A DNA stretch of 64,000 bases from Acinetobacter defluvii (GTDB lineage: Bacteria > Pseudomonadota > Gammaproteobacteria > Pseudomonadales > Moraxellaceae), in NCBI RefSeq assembly GCF_001704615.3, contig NZ_CP029397.2, positions 248,001-312,000 on the forward strand, in the 5' to 3' direction. Every line of letters starts with the position of its first letter. Within the stretch, counting starts at the first letter, position 1. Positions 11,839 through 22,437 of the stretch are shown piece after piece. Under the pieces are notes generated by a model. The model saw only the letters and a program-made list of their open reading frames with translations, was not told the origin of the DNA and did not search any database. Position numbers and translations under genes: made by a program.

Positions 11839-13542
11839 ATGTTCAATCGGCGTTCTGAACAAATAACGAAGCGATTAATGCTGTCGATGCTCATCATTAT
11901 CATCTCGTTTTTATCTATTTCGATTCCGCTGATTATCAATAGTTTTTTTGAATATCAAAAAACTCAAAGAACATTAATGGAAATCAATAGCTTAAGTATT
12001 GTAGCTGATTTAGCCAATAAAATATCGCGTGAGCGAGGACCTTCTAATGTTGCGATGTCAAGTGCGGCTAAGGATAAGCAAAAAAATATTCAGGAATTAG
12101 TTAAATATCGTCAGACTGTGGATAGTCAAATCGAATTTACTTTAAATACTTTCCAAAGAACTGGCGCAACCACATTGGCTGACGAACTCAAGTTACATGT
12201 AGTGCCAAGTTTGATCCAAGGTCGTCAAGCGGTAGATCAATATTTATCAATGCAACAAAATCAGCGTAATGCACATGATTATGATCATGCGATTCAAAGC
12301 ATGTTTAGTGCTTGGGATCAGGCATACAGTCTATTGAAAAATGTGGTGATGCAGGCGAAAAATAAACAAGGTGATGTAGCAAATTATTATACGTTGACTT
12401 TAGTTTTGGCTGATTTGAGAGATCAGGCGGGAAGAGTGGCATCGAATATTATGGCGTATGTATCCTATCAACAACCTTTGCCCAGTAATAATATTGCTCA
12501 AGCGTTGCAGACTCAAAAACAGGTGAATTATTTGTGGTATTTGGTCAATGCCATCCAGTTTGAAAATTATAAAACTCCTGAATTTGAGCAGCGTTATCAA
12601 TTGGTTAAAACACAGTTTATTGATCAAGGGATTCCGATCATTATTCAGTTGATCGATGAAAATAACAGGGGAGTATCTTATCATTTGACTGGTGTGGAAT
12701 TGAGTTATGCTGTTTCGGATAAATTTTCGACTGTTATAGATTTACAAAAATATTTATTAAATCAAAGTATTGAGGTTGCACAAAAACAAGCATTTAAAGC
12801 GCAGCAAAAATTAATTTTGGTGAGTTTGATTTCTATGATTTCTTTATTTGCTGCATTATTTACCATGATTTATGCACAAAAAAGAGTATTCTCTCCTTTG
12901 ATTCATGCACGTGACAAAATTTTAGAGCTGATTCAACATTATGATATTGATACAGAGAAAGAACAAAAATTAATGACATCACATTCATTGAATGAAGCTG
13001 TTGATCGATTGAGTAATATGTTAAATCAGCGTGCCGAATTTGAATTTCAACTGAAAAATATGGCAAATACAGACAGCTTAACAGGTGTATCCAATCGTTT
13101 AGCATTGGAAAATTATCTCGATACGATGGCAATCAATCCGAGCCAGTTCTTACAATTAGGTTTGATTATGGTGGATATTGATAATTTTAAAACGGTAAAT
13201 GATCACTATGGGCATATTGTTGGGGATTGTGTGATTGAACAAGTGGCAAATACTGTTCAACGCAGTGTAAAAAATGCAGATTTGATTGTGCGTTTTGGTG
13301 GTGATGAATTTTTAGTATTGGTTCAAGGGCAGCCTTTGGCGCAATTGCTTACACTTGCTGAGCAGATCCGTTTTGCTATTGCCGCTTTAAAAATTTCTAT
13401 TCCTGATACAGATAAAAGTATTCATATCTCGGTGAGTCTTGGTGTTGCTGTGGGGGCGAGCTCATGGAATGAGTTGTTTATGCAAGCAGATCAGTCTTTA
13501 TTTCGTGCAAAAGCACAAGGTAAAAATGTGGTGCATGGGTGA
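11839..13542 (+). CDS. Membrane-anchored diguanylate cyclase (GGDEF)
   Basis: Predicted cyclic-di-GMP synthase, 567 residues. Membrane helix at about 13-33, a periplasmic helical sensor region of about 290 residues that includes KISRERGPSNVAMSS and resembles nitrate/nitrite-sensor (NIT) domains, a second membrane helix at about 325-345, a HAMP-like linker, and a C-terminal GGDEF domain. The active-site motif GGDEF is intact at 487-491. The usual inhibitory RxxD site reads KNAD, so product feedback at the I-site may be lost. No EAL domain. Single gene. It likely controls attachment or motility in response to an unknown periplasmic ligand. Confidence 0.88.
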   Translation: MFNRRSEQITKRLMLSMLIIIISFLSISIPLIINSFFEYQKTQRTLMEINSLSIVADLANKISRERGPSNVAMSSAAKDKQKNIQELVKYRQTVDSQIEFTLNTFQRTGATTLADELKLHVVPSLIQGRQAVDQYLSMQQNQRNAHDYDHAIQSMFSAWDQAYSLLKNVVMQAKNKQGDVANYYTLTLVLADLRDQAGRVASNIMAYVSYQQPLPSNNIAQALQTQKQVNYLWYLVNAIQFENYKTPEFEQRYQLVKTQFIDQGIPIIIQLIDENNRGVSYHLTGVELSYAVSDKFSTVIDLQKYLLNQSIEVAQKQAFKAQQKLILVSLISMISLFAALFTMIYAQKRVFSPLIHARDKILELIQHYDIDTEKEQKLMTSHSLNEAVDRLSNMLNQRAEFEFQLKNMANTDSLTGVSNRLALENYLDTMAINPSQFLQLGLIMVDIDNFKTVNDHYGHIVGDCVIEQVANTVQRSVKNADLIVRFGGDEFLVLVQGQPLAQLLTLAEQIRFAIAALKISIPDTDKSIHISVSLGVAVGASSWNELFMQADQSLFRAKAQGKNVVHG

Positions 13543-13760
13543 GAGGGGTGGAGATTGAAATAATCTATTGTTCACAACTAATTACCGTATTGCTAAATAT
13601 TTAAGATTAAAATGCTGCATTAATAATCTTTTATATATTCTGTGATTGAATTTAAAAAACAGCTTAATCTTATAACTAAAAGCTTTTAAAATATTAAATT
13701 TCATCATTTTTAAAAATTGGATTGTTAAAAAGTAAGAAATTAAGAAATAACATCAATAAT

Positions 13761-14438
13761 ATGGATGAAAAATATCAGTTACACCTTCATACTGAAATTC
13801 AAAAGCGTCGATCATTGTGGAAAAATATTGCAAATCGTTCAGGAGAATTAGAGATTGATGATGTAATAAATGAGGCTTGGTTATTTGCATGTCATCAATG
13901 GAAGAATGGTGCTATTTTTAATAGTCAGGATGAAAATGATTGGAAGTATTTATATGGCGTAATAGATAAAAAATTAGTGAAATATACGGAGAAGAATATA
14001 AAATATGCAGTACAAATTGATCAGCCCTATCATCGCAATTCTTTTGAAGAAAAGGAACACCCTGTACTTAAAACGCTATTTGCAGATGAAACTTTAGAGC
14101 CATTAAAGAAACTTGAACAATTAGAACAAAACCAAGAATATGAGCAAAATTTTAATCAGCAAATTAGGCAGTTAGGATATTCAAAAATTGCAGCTTTTTT
14201 AAAACTCTCACATAGTTTTTATACCTCTCGTATGCAAACAGCATATTCTATGAATATGTCATATTCATGGTTTTATGAAAGTGGTAGGGTTTTTCAGAGA
14301 ATTTATACCATTCAAAGATCACTTTTCGATGATCAAAATATAGAAATAGAATCAGACCAACTTAGGACTTGGAGAAAATTTAAAGAAAAGCATACTAAGA
14401 ACATCGTAAATAAAAAACAGCTTAATTTTCAATTTTAA
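13761..14438 (+). CDS. Hypothetical protein with weak sigma-factor-like N-terminus
   Basis: About 225 residues from the ATG at 13761; an in-frame TTG at 13722 preceded by GGA could add 13 residues. I recognise no family with confidence. The segment IDDVINEAWLFACHQWKNG recalls region 2 of RNA polymerase sigma factors, and a later stretch (LGYSKIAAFLKLSHSFYT) could be a helix-turn-helix, but neither is clear. It has no signal or membrane helix. The base composition looks more AT-rich than its neighbours, which hints at transfer or weak selection. It stands alone between the cyclase and a repeat element after uvrA. Confidence 0.6.
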   Translation: MDEKYQLHLHTEIQKRRSLWKNIANRSGELEIDDVINEAWLFACHQWKNGAIFNSQDENDWKYLYGVIDKKLVKYTEKNIKYAVQIDQPYHRNSFEEKEHPVLKTLFADETLEPLKKLEQLEQNQEYEQNFNQQIRQLGYSKIAAFLKLSHSFYTSRMQTAYSMNMSYSWFYESGRVFQRIYTIQRSLFDDQNIEIESDQLRTWRKFKEKHTKNIVNKKQLNFQF

Positions 14439-14441
14439 ATT

Positions 14442-14513
14442 AAATCCTCCGCAACCCTCATTTGAAAAAGATGGAATTCCCCTCTTTTAAAAGAGGGGCT
14501 AGGGGAGAGATTC
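14442..14513. repeat. Dispersed intergenic repeat with a 20-base palindrome
   Basis: The stretch holds CCTCC, CCCTC, a GGAATT spacer, then a perfect 20-base palindrome at 14479-14498 (CCCCTCTTTT and its complement), then CTAGGGGAGAG. This build (pyrimidine blocks, palindrome, GGGGCTAGGGGAGA) matches a short repeat I know as common between genes of Acinetobacter and related genera. It abuts the uvrA stop and could act as its terminator. Confidence 0.55.
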
Positions 14514-17345
14514 TTATTTCAACATCGGTTTTAAAAACTTCGCTGTATGTGAAACTTTCGACTTCGCTACGTCTTCAGGTGTGCCTTCCGCAATAATCTG
14601 ACCACCACCTGCACCACCTTCAGGACCGAGATCAATCACCCAATCCGCAGTTTTAATCACATCCAAATTATGCTCAATCACCACGATGGTATTACCCTTA
14701 TTACGGAGTTCATGAAGAATATCCAAAAGTTTCGCAATATCATGGAAATGCAAGCCTGTGGTTGGCTCATCCAGTACATACAAAGTTCTACCCGTATCAC
14801 GTTTAGCAAGTTCACGCGCGAGTTTGACACGTTGTGCTTCACCCCCTGAAAGTGTGGTGGCAGATTGCCCCAAACGGATATAGCCTAAACCTACTTGGTT
14901 TAAAGTTTCCAAACGACGATGAATCACAGGAATTGCATCAAAGAAATGCATCGCATCTTCAACGGTCATTTCCAACACATCAGAAATATTTTTGCCTTTA
15001 TAGCCAACTTCTAAAGTTTCACGGTTATAACGCTTGCCATGACATGCATCACAAGGCACATACATATCAGGCAAGAAGTGCATCGCAACCTTGATCATGC
15101 CATCACCTTCACAGGCTTCACAGCGACCACCTTTCACGTTAAAGGAGAAGCGACCAGCAGCATAACCACGTGCTTTGGCTTCAGGGGTTTGTGCAAAGAG
15201 TTCACGGATTGGGGTAAACAAACCTGTATAGGTTGCAGGGTTAGAGCGTGGGGTACGACCAATCGGGCTTTGGTCAATATCGACAACTTTATCGAGGAAT
15301 TGTAAGCCGTCAATCGAGTCAAATTTTTCAGCCGTTAAGGTTGTTGCACCGTTAAGTTGGGTTGCAGCCAAAGGCAATAAAGTACGGTTAATTAAGGTTG
15401 ATTTACCAGAACCTGACACGCCTGTAACACAGGTCATCACACCCAAAGGAATCGTCAAATCGACATTTTTCAGATTATGACCTGCTGCACCCATCAGTTT
15501 GATTCGCTCTTCAGGTTTTGGAGGCTGCACACGGGCTTTCGGCACTTCGATTTTTAATTTTCCAGATAAGTACTGTCCTGTTAATGAGTCTTGATTCGCA
15601 GCCAATTCATCATAAGTACCTTCAGCGATCACATGACCCCCATGCACACCTGCACCTGGACCGATATCAATAATATGGTCTGCTGCACGGATCGCATCTT
15701 CATCATGCTCAACGACCAATACCGTATTGCCGAGGTCACGTAAACGCACGAGGGTTTCAAGCAAACGATCATTATCACGTTGATGCAAACCAATCGAGGG
15801 TTCATCGAGGACGTACATCACGCCCATCAAACCTGCACCGATTTGCGAAGCTAGACGAATACGCTGTGCTTCACCACCTGATAAGGTTTCCGCAGAACGT
15901 GACAGGCTTAAATAGTTTAAACCCACAGAAACAAGGAAATGCAAACGCTCACGAATTTCTTTAAAAATCTTATCGGCGATTTCACCTTTAGCCCCTTCAA
16001 GATTTAAATCTTGATAATAGCTTTCCGCATCCCCAATCGACATTTTGGTAATTTCGGCAATGGTTTTGTCTTTGACACGGACATGACGTGAAATTTCATT
16101 CAGGCGTGAACCTCCACAGGCATCGCAGGCAGCATTGGATAAATATTGCGCCAAGTCATCACGGACATAATTTGACTCTGTTTCACGATAACGACGTTCT
16201 AAATGCGGCAAAATTCCTTCAAAGGGCTGCACTCGATTATGTTTGCGACCACGCTCATCGACATAACTGAGGTCAATTTTTTCCTTGCCTGTCCCATAGA
16301 GAAATTTCTTTTTGGTATCGGCATCGAGTTCATTCCATGGCGTATCCAAAGAAAAACCAAAATGATCCGCTACTTTTTGAATCATTGAATAATAATACGG
16401 ACGTTGTCTGTCCCAACCCCGAATCGCACCTTGACTGACAGAAACTTCAGGATTTGGAATTAATTTTTCTGCACTAAAATGACTACGTGTACCTAAACCA
16501 TCACAGACAGGGCAAGCACCAAATGGATTGTTAAATGAAAATAGACGTGGTTCTAGCTCGGCAACAGCGCGGTCACATTCAGGACATGAATGTTTTGCTG
16601 AAAATATACGATCAGGTTGTTCACCTTTCATCCACGATAAAATCGCAATATCCCCCCCTAAACGCAGAGCTGTTTCAAAGCTTTCAGCAATACGATTACC
16701 TAAGTCATCACGTACTTTAAAACGATCTACTACGACTTCAATGGTATGTTTTTTCTTTTTATCCAGTTCTGGCGGTGTGTCAATATCGATCACTTCACCA
16801 TCGACACGAGCACGTACAAAACCTTGACTTTGTAATTGCTCAAAGAGGTTACTGTATTCGCCTTTACGCTCACGAACAACGGGTGCAAGCAACATTAACG
16901 CTGTGCCTTCCTCTAAGGTTTTAACCGCATCGACCATTTCCGAAATCGTCTGCGCCACCATTGGCAGATCATGCTCAGGGCAATACGGTGTACCGACACG
17001 GGCATAAAGTAGACGTAAATAATCGTAAATTTCCGTGATTGTTCCCACAGTTGAACGTGGGTTATGACTGGTTGATTTTTGTTCGATGGCAATGGCTGGA
17101 CTTAAACCTTCAATCGAATCAACTTCAGGTTTTTCCATTTGTGATAAAAACTGGCGCGCATAAGCAGACAACGATTCAACATAACGACGTTGACCTTCAG
17201 CATATAAGGTATCAAAAGCCAGAGATGATTTACCTGAACCTGAAAGCCCCGTAATCACCACAAACTTGTCTCGTGGAATATCAAGGTTCACATTTTTTAA
17301 ATTATGGGTACGTGCGCCTCGAATACGGATATGACTTTGGCTCAT
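14514..17345 (-). CDS. uvrA: Excinuclease ABC subunit A
   Basis: DNA-damage recognition ATPase of nucleotide excision repair, 943 residues, acting with UvrB and UvrC. First Walker [10 protein letters not shown] at 33-41, a first zinc finger around CPECD...CPVCDG, first ABC signature [12 protein letters not shown], second Walker [10 protein letters not shown], a second zinc finger around CEACEGDG...CDACHG, and second signature [12 protein letters not shown]. The ATG at 17345 has GAGA upstream and gives the usual [16 protein letters not shown] start; a TTG 24 bases upstream is less likely. Complete and alone on the minus strand. Confidence 0.98.
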   Translation of the reverse strand: MSQSHIRIRGARTHNLKNVNLDIPRDKFVVITGLSGSGKSSLAFDTLYAEGQRRYVESLSAYARQFLSQMEKPEVDSIEGLSPAIAIEQKSTSHNPRSTVGTITEIYDYLRLLYARVGTPYCPEHDLPMVAQTISEMVDAVKTLEEGTALMLLAPVVRERKGEYSNLFEQLQSQGFVRARVDGEVIDIDTPPELDKKKKHTIEVVVDRFKVRDDLGNRIAESFETALRLGGDIAILSWMKGEQPDRIFSAKHSCPECDRAVAELEPRLFSFNNPFGACPVCDGLGTRSHFSAEKLIPNPEVSVSQGAIRGWDRQRPYYYSMIQKVADHFGFSLDTPWNELDADTKKKFLYGTGKEKIDLSYVDERGRKHNRVQPFEGILPHLERRYRETESNYVRDDLAQYLSNAACDACGGSRLNEISRHVRVKDKTIAEITKMSIGDAESYYQDLNLEGAKGEIADKIFKEIRERLHFLVSVGLNYLSLSRSAETLSGGEAQRIRLASQIGAGLMGVMYVLDEPSIGLHQRDNDRLLETLVRLRDLGNTVLVVEHDEDAIRAADHIIDIGPGAGVHGGHVIAEGTYDELAANQDSLTGQYLSGKLKIEVPKARVQPPKPEERIKLMGAAGHNLKNVDLTIPLGVMTCVTGVSGSGKSTLINRTLLPLAATQLNGATTLTAEKFDSIDGLQFLDKVVDIDQSPIGRTPRSNPATYTGLFTPIRELFAQTPEAKARGYAAGRFSFNVKGGRCEACEGDGMIKVAMHFLPDMYVPCDACHGKRYNRETLEVGYKGKNISDVLEMTVEDAMHFFDAIPVIHRRLETLNQVGLGYIRLGQSATTLSGGEAQRVKLARELAKRDTGRTLYVLDEPTTGLHFHDIAKLLDILHELRNKGNTIVVIEHNLDVIKTADWVIDLGPEGGAGGGQIIAEGTPEDVAKSKVSHTAKFLKPMLK

Positions 17346-17377
17346 AAAGACTTTCTCGGAATTGTGCAAATGTAGGG

Positions 17378-17407
17378 TATATATGATAGCGATTTAAATT
17401 TGTTCAA
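17378..17407 (-). promoter_or_regulatory. Possible uvrA promoter
   Basis: On the minus strand, TTGAAC (17402-17407), an 18-base spacer and TATATA (17378-17383) lie 33 bases before the uvrA start. I saw no LexA-type box here. Confidence 0.45.
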
Positions 17408-17711
17408 GCTGTAAAAAATAGTTTTTAAACGACAAATTATGTCAGTCGTATCTGTGAATGCTGTTTTTTAAAGTCGAGGAGTTTTAGTGAAAATAAGGTC
17501 AGGTAACTCAAAGCGTATCTTTCTATTTTGCAGATTTAAAATTTAAATATCAAATATTTATGAAGTTGAATACATGCGTTTTATCAAAATTTTTTCATGA
17601 GGAAATTCATTTTTATAGCTTGAAATCTCAAGTAAAAGTTGAGATTGGCTTAGGAGTTGTATTTAACAAAGCATTCCATTTAACATGAAATGCTTTTAAA
17701 TAAGTTTTTAA
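17408..17711. other. Spacer between uvrA and tenA, with a terminator-like hairpin
   Basis: No coding frame. AAAGCATT (17668-17675) pairs with AATGCTTT (17689-17696), 16 bases past the tenA stop, and probably ends tenA transcription leftward. The rest shows no clear signals. Confidence 0.5.
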
Positions 17712-18386
17712 TTATTTTTCATCCAAACTTAACCATTGTCTTTGATGATAAGCGCCATCCCAAAACAAATATTCAAGTTCAGCACCTTTGGTATAGGCTT
17801 GATGCATTTTTTCAATGGTGTCGGCATCACAACGTGCTGCAATACGGTCAATAGTGAGCAAAACATTTTTTACTGCTTCATTAAACTCTTCACCTGAATA
17901 AGTATCGACCCATGCTTGGTAAGGATTGTTTGGTACAGAAGTATTGACAATATCTTTACCGACTTCAGCATAAATCCAAAAACAAGGTAAAAGAGAAGCT
18001 AAAACCACAGGATAGCTTTCAGACCAAGCGGTTGCCGTTAAAAATGAAGTGTAATGGTGACACGCCAAAGTCAAAGGCGTATTTTCAAAATCATTTTTGC
18101 TGATACCAAAATCTTGCATAAAACCATCATGCAAACTACGCTCAACCACAATGGCTTCTTTGGCACCTTGAGTAAACTGAATAATATCATCGGCATCAAA
18201 TGCTTTCGCACCACACACGGCCAAAGCACGACCATACGCCACTAAATAATGTGCATCTTGAATGACATAGTGACAAAAAGCGGCTTTGTCTAGAGTACCT
18301 GCTGCGAGTTCTTGGTTAAAAGGCAGTGCCAAGGTTTTTTGATAAAGTGCGTGATTACGCTGCCAAACATCTTGAGAAAATGACAT
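17712..18386 (-). CDS. tenA: Thiaminase II / aminopyrimidine aminohydrolase
   Basis: TenA family hydrolase, 224 residues, which recovers the pyrimidine HMP from degraded thiamine in the cytoplasm. Asp44 (IQDAHYL) and the catalytic Cys135 (SLLPCFWIYAEVG) lie exactly at the positions of the well-studied Bacillus enzyme. The substrate-pocket segment YDxY-like DTYSGEEF is present. It is a single gene here with no other thiamine genes beside it and no thiamine riboswitch recognised upstream. Confidence 0.93.
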   Translation of the reverse strand: MSFSQDVWQRNHALYQKTLALPFNQELAAGTLDKAAFCHYVIQDAHYLVAYGRALAVCGAKAFDADDIIQFTQGAKEAIVVERSLHDGFMQDFGISKNDFENTPLTLACHHYTSFLTATAWSESYPVVLASLLPCFWIYAEVGKDIVNTSVPNNPYQAWVDTYSGEEFNEAVKNVLLTIDRIAARCDADTIEKMHQAYTKGAELEYLFWDGAYHQRQWLSLDEK

Positions 18387-18610
18387 GTAATGATTCCAAA
18401 TTGTTTATAAATAATAATTTAAATATAACAAAAAATTAAAAATTTACGACCTGAAAAACCGTTTAAATCAAAGAGAGCATTTAAAAAAATCATACCAAGA
18501 ATTTAAGTATCCTAGATAAAACTTGTCATAATTAGCTTATCTCGCTTAAACCTACTTTAAGTACTCTTCATTTATCAGTAGATAAAAAATTATTCATAGG
18601 TCGATTTATC

Positions 18611-19693
18611 ATGTGGAAACATTTTGGTTTCTCAATCATTTTTACGGTCGTGTGTCTGGCTATTTCTGCGTACTGGGGTTTTCACCATGGTCCAGAAGCT
18701 GGCATAAAGACAATGTTCACGGCATTAACCATTACTGCAATTTTAGCGGTGATGGAAGTTTCACTTTCGTTTGACAATGCTGTCGTTAATGCTTCGGTTT
18801 TGCGTGGTTGGGATCATTTTTGGAAAATGATTTTCTTAACCGTTGGTATTTTGGTTGCTGTCTTTGGGATGCGTTTAATCTTCCCGATTGTGATCGTGGC
18901 TGCAACAGCAGACATGGGCATGATGGAGGTGGTGAATATGGCACTCAATGATCCGAAAAATTATTCAGCACGTTTGATTGCTCATCATGCTGAGATTGCT
19001 GCCTTTGGTGGTGCATTTTTATTGTTGGTTTTTCTGAATTTCTTCTTAGATGAAGGCAAAGATACACATTGGTTTAAATGGCTTGAAGCACGTTTAGCCA
19101 ACTTGGCCAATGTGCCTGCGATGTCAGTATTTTTAGCGTTGATTGCTTTATTGATCATGGCTGCCAATGTTGAAGAGGCAAAACGCCTTGTGGTGACGAT
19201 GGCTGGGATTTGGGGCATCGTGATTTATATCGGCGTCCAAGTACTGAGTCATTTACTTGGTGGTGAGCCTGAAGTCGACGAAAATGGGAATGCGATTGGT
19301 CATGATGCTTCTGGCGCACCAACGGGTGCAATCAAAGCAGGGATTGGTGGTTTTATTTATCTTGAAGTTTTAGATGCTTCCTTTAGTTTTGATGGAGTCA
19401 TTGGTGCATTTGCAATTACTTCAGATGTCGTGATCATCATGCTTGGTCTTGCAATCGGAGCAATGTTCGTACGTTCGATGACCATTTATTTGGTTGAAAA
19501 AGGTACTTTAGATGCATATATCTATCTTGAACACGGTGCACATTATGCAATTGGTGCATTGGCATTTATTATGATTGCCAGTGGTACAGGGGTGCATGTA
19601 CCTGAAGTAGTGACTGGTTTGATTGGGGTGGCATTTATTGTGTGGGCGGTGATTGCATCGATTCAATACAATAAACGGATTGCACAGCATTAA
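18611..19693 (+). CDS. DUF475 / TerC-like integral membrane protein
   Basis: Polytopic inner-membrane protein, 360 residues, about nine hydrophobic helices. The two acidic membrane motifs typical of the TerC superfamily are visible: SLSFDNAVVNA near residue 52 and SFSFDGVIGAFA near 258. The TerC superfamily is linked to metal efflux and stress; members such as Alx and MntX-like proteins export Mn2+. Substrate here is unknown. An ATCATG start with weak upstream GG. Followed by a clear terminator. A second TerC-family gene occurs at 44094. Confidence 0.85.
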   Translation: MWKHFGFSIIFTVVCLAISAYWGFHHGPEAGIKTMFTALTITAILAVMEVSLSFDNAVVNASVLRGWDHFWKMIFLTVGILVAVFGMRLIFPIVIVAATADMGMMEVVNMALNDPKNYSARLIAHHAEIAAFGGAFLLLVFLNFFLDEGKDTHWFKWLEARLANLANVPAMSVFLALIALLIMAANVEEAKRLVVTMAGIWGIVIYIGVQVLSHLLGGEPEVDENGNAIGHDASGAPTGAIKAGIGGFIYLEVLDASFSFDGVIGAFAITSDVVIIMLGLAIGAMFVRSMTIYLVEKGTLDAYIYLEHGAHYAIGALAFIMIASGTGVHVPEVVTGLIGVAFIVWAVIASIQYNKRIAQH

Positions 19694-19722
19694 TGCTTTT
19701 TTAAGAAAAGTGAATATCATGA

Positions 19723-19746
19723 GGGCGTATTTATACGTCCTTTTTT
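19723..19746 (+). terminator. Terminator after the DUF475 gene
   Basis: GGGCGTA (19723-19729) pairs with TACGTCC (19734-19740), with one G-T wobble and a 4-base loop, and six T follow. Confidence 0.85.
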
Positions 19747-19830
19747 ATGCGTAGAACTCCCACAAACTGGTGGCAATATGCGATGATAGGGCACAAATAA
19801 AGTGAAAAAAGTTTTGAAAAGTTTATTGAT

Positions 19831-21195
19831 ATGATGAATTCCATAGAGCGTCGTTCCACTTTTGCATTAAGTAGTATTTTTGCCTTACGCATGTTGGGGT
19901 TATTCATGATCATTCCTGTCTTTGCTATCGCAGGACAGTCATATCAATATGCTACGCCAACATTGATCGGTTTGGCGGTGGGAGTGTATGGTTTAAGTCA
20001 AGCACTTTTACAAATTCCTTTTAGCCTTTGGGCAGACCGTTTTAGTCGTAAGCCACTTATTGTCTTTGGTTTATTACTCTTTGCCTTAGGTGGCGCAGTG
20101 GCTGCCATGTCAGAAACGATCTATGGTGTGATCATCGGACGTGCGATTGCAGGAGCAGGGGCTGTGTCGGCAGTGGTCATGGCACTGCTTGCAGATGTGA
20201 CCCGTGAGGAAAACCGAACCAAAGCCATGGCAGTGATGGGCATGAGTATTGGTTTATCTTTTACAATTGCTTTTAGTTTAGGACCTTGGCTCACGACATT
20301 AGTAGGGATTTCAGGTTTATTTTGGGTCACGACCTTGATGGGATTGTTGGCGATTTTGACTTTATTCTTAGTGCCTAAAACCACACGCCATCATAAAAAT
20401 TTTAAACAGGGCTATATCAAACAACTTAAACAAGTTTTGAAAATGGGCGATTTAAATCGTTTGCATGTTTCTGTATTTTCATTACATTTATTACTTACAG
20501 CAATGTTTGTGTACATCCCTTCGCAGTTAATTGATTTTGCGAATATTCCTTTATCAAAACATGGGGTTGTATATTTGCCATTGTTGGTTGTGAGTTTATT
20601 CTTTGCGTTTCCAAGCATTATTTTGGCTGAAAAGTATCGCAAAATGCGGGGTATTTTCCTGACTGCAATTGCAGGGATTATTGCAGGTTTAACGATTTTA
20701 ATTTTTGGTTACGAATCTAAATATATTCTTTTATTGGGCTTAGGCTTATTTTTCATTGCTTTTAATGTCATGGAAGCACTATTGCCATCTTGGCTTTCTA
20801 AAGCTGCACCGATCCAATCTAAAGCAACTGCCATGGGTGTAAATGCCAGTGGGCAGTTCTTAGGCGCATTTTTTGGGGGAACTTTGGGTGGTCAACTGAT
20901 TTTGTTAAATAATACTGCGATGGGTTGGAGTGTCTTAACCGCTATTGCTATAATTTGGCTGCTAATCAGTTTCGGTTTGGCACAGCCTCGTTATTTGACC
21001 TCAATCGTTTTGCGTCTACCCGAGGATAAACAAACCGATGATTGGACTTCTCAATTACTGGCAATTCGTGGTATTGAAGAGGTCGTGGTGATGTCTGACC
21101 AACAAGTGGCATATATAAAGGTTGATAAACAGCAAATCGATGATGCTGGGCGACAACATTTAACGCACTTGTTTGGTAAAGAGGTAGCCATTTAA
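19831..21195 (+). CDS. MFS transporter, YajR-like, with C-terminal YAM-type domain
   Basis: Major facilitator efflux protein, 454 residues, 12 predicted helices. The motif A segment (DRFSRKPLIVFG) sits after helix 2 and a motif C-like GPWL after helix 5. After helix 12 a soluble domain (about residues 385-454; LAIRGIEEVVVMSDQQVAYIK) has the ferredoxin-like pattern of the YAM domain of E. coli YajR, which is also 454 residues long. Substrate unknown. It precedes ssb by 51 bases on the same strand; the two may be cotranscribed. Confidence 0.85.
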   Translation: MMNSIERRSTFALSSIFALRMLGLFMIIPVFAIAGQSYQYATPTLIGLAVGVYGLSQALLQIPFSLWADRFSRKPLIVFGLLLFALGGAVAAMSETIYGVIIGRAIAGAGAVSAVVMALLADVTREENRTKAMAVMGMSIGLSFTIAFSLGPWLTTLVGISGLFWVTTLMGLLAILTLFLVPKTTRHHKNFKQGYIKQLKQVLKMGDLNRLHVSVFSLHLLLTAMFVYIPSQLIDFANIPLSKHGVVYLPLLVVSLFFAFPSIILAEKYRKMRGIFLTAIAGIIAGLTILIFGYESKYILLLGLGLFFIAFNVMEALLPSWLSKAAPIQSKATAMGVNASGQFLGAFFGGTLGGQLILLNNTAMGWSVLTAIAIIWLLISFGLAQPRYLTSIVLRLPEDKQTDDWTSQLLAIRGIEEVVVMSDQQVAYIKVDKQQIDDAGRQHLTHLFGKEVAI

Positions 21196-21246
21196 ACATA
21201 ACTCTTATAAAGTAAAACATAGAATCGAATAGGAAGATAATCTCTG

Positions 21247-21861
21247 ATGCGTGGTGTAAATAAAGTCATTTTAGTGGGTACATTAGGTCGTGATCCTGAA
21301 ACCAAAACTTTCCCAAATGGGGGTTCTCTGACTCAGTTTTCAATTGCGACAAGCGAATCGTGGACAGATAAAAATACGGGCGAAAGAAAAGAACAAACAG
21401 AATGGCACCGTATCGTATTGCACAACCGTTTAGGTGAAATTGCACAGCAATATTTACGTAAAGGTTCAAAAGTTTATATCGAAGGTTCATTGCGTACTCG
21501 TCAATGGACAGACCAAAATGGTCAAGAGCGTTATACAACTGAAATCCGTGGCGAACAAATGCAGATGCTTGACTCACGTCAACAAAGTGAACAAGGTCAA
21601 GGCTTTGGTGGTGATAGCGGCGGTTATGCGCAACCACGTTTTAATAACAATAATCAGCAAGGTGGGTTTAATAATAACCAAGGCGGTTATGGTAATCAGA
21701 GCAATCAAGGTAGCTACGGTAATCAAGGCAATAGCAACCAAGGTAACTATGGCAATGCAGGCAACAATGTAAACCAAGGTTTCCAATCCCCTAAACCAGC
21801 AGCACCTGCTGCGACACCTGCACAAGCACCTGCTGATTTAGATGATGACCTTCCGTTCTAG
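21247..21861 (+). CDS. ssb: Single-stranded DNA-binding protein
   Basis: Replication and repair protein, 204 residues. The OB fold covers about residues 1-108 ([32 protein letters not shown]). A long Gly/Asn/Gln-rich linker follows, then the acidic tip DLDDDLPF, which recruits partner proteins. Followed by a strong terminator. Confidence 0.97.
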   Translation: MRGVNKVILVGTLGRDPETKTFPNGGSLTQFSIATSESWTDKNTGERKEQTEWHRIVLHNRLGEIAQQYLRKGSKVYIEGSLRTRQWTDQNGQERYTTEIRGEQMQMLDSRQQSEQGQGFGGDSGGYAQPRFNNNNQQGGFNNNQGGYGNQSNQGSYGNQGNSNQGNYGNAGNNVNQGFQSPKPAAPAATPAQAPADLDDDLPF

Positions 21862-21884
21862 ACTAAAATGGTAAATCATCATCC

Positions 21885-21913
21885 AAACCCTTTGTGAAAA
21901 CAGAGGGTTTTTT
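21885..21913 (+). terminator. Terminator after ssb
   Basis: An 11-bp stem (21885-21895 with 21900-21910) closed by GAAA, with one wobble pair, runs into a T tract. It can also serve the convergent gene that ends at 21930. Confidence 0.88.
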
Positions 21914-21929
21914 GCTTTTGTATTCAAAG

Positions 21930-22394
21930 CTATTTCTGCGCTGACACCCACATGGTAATCACGGCTTTAAATACTGTATTTTGATGGAGATCTTTCACTT
22001 CCACATTCACCAAATAATCACGGCCTTGATTCCACTGAAAATTTGGCTCAACAGGCGTTGCAATTGCGATCAAATCCGTTTCTGCTTTCTTTAAATATTC
22101 TACCGTCATGCCTTTAGGAATCCAACGATGAGTTGAGGGAACAGTAGCATCAGTCATGGTCCCACCTGCAAGTTCAGCCATATTACACATCGCAATCGCA
22201 TGAACTGTTCCAATGTGGTTTAACACAGAACGCTGTTTCTTGATTTTAATTTCACAATAATTTGCTCTAAGTGTTTCAAATACAGGTGAAATACTGCTGA
22301 AATAAGGGGCTTTTAGACAAATCAGCTTGGAAAATGTCCATTTTCCAGCAGGTTTGTTGACGAGGGTGTTCCAGATTTTCAATGCTTGGCTCAT
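21930..22394 (-). CDS. Hotdog-fold thioesterase-like protein (DUF4442)
   Basis: 154 residues, resembling the DUF4442/PaaI-like hotdog family of acyl-CoA thioesterases. The central HIGTVHAIAMCNMAELAGG segment matches the conserved helix with its preceding His/Asn turn. Likely acts on fatty acyl-CoA in the cytoplasm; substrate unknown. It is divergent from the TetR-family gene at 22515, with a palindrome between, so the regulator may control it. Confidence 0.78.
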   Translation of the reverse strand: MSQALKIWNTLVNKPAGKWTFSKLICLKAPYFSSISPVFETLRANYCEIKIKKQRSVLNHIGTVHAIAMCNMAELAGGTMTDATVPSTHRWIPKGMTVEYLKKAETDLIAIATPVEPNFQWNQGRDYLVNVEVKDLHQNTVFKAVITMWVSAQK

Positions 22395-22437
22395 TGTTAT
22401 TTCCTATTTTGATCGCATATAGGATATGATTCTAATG

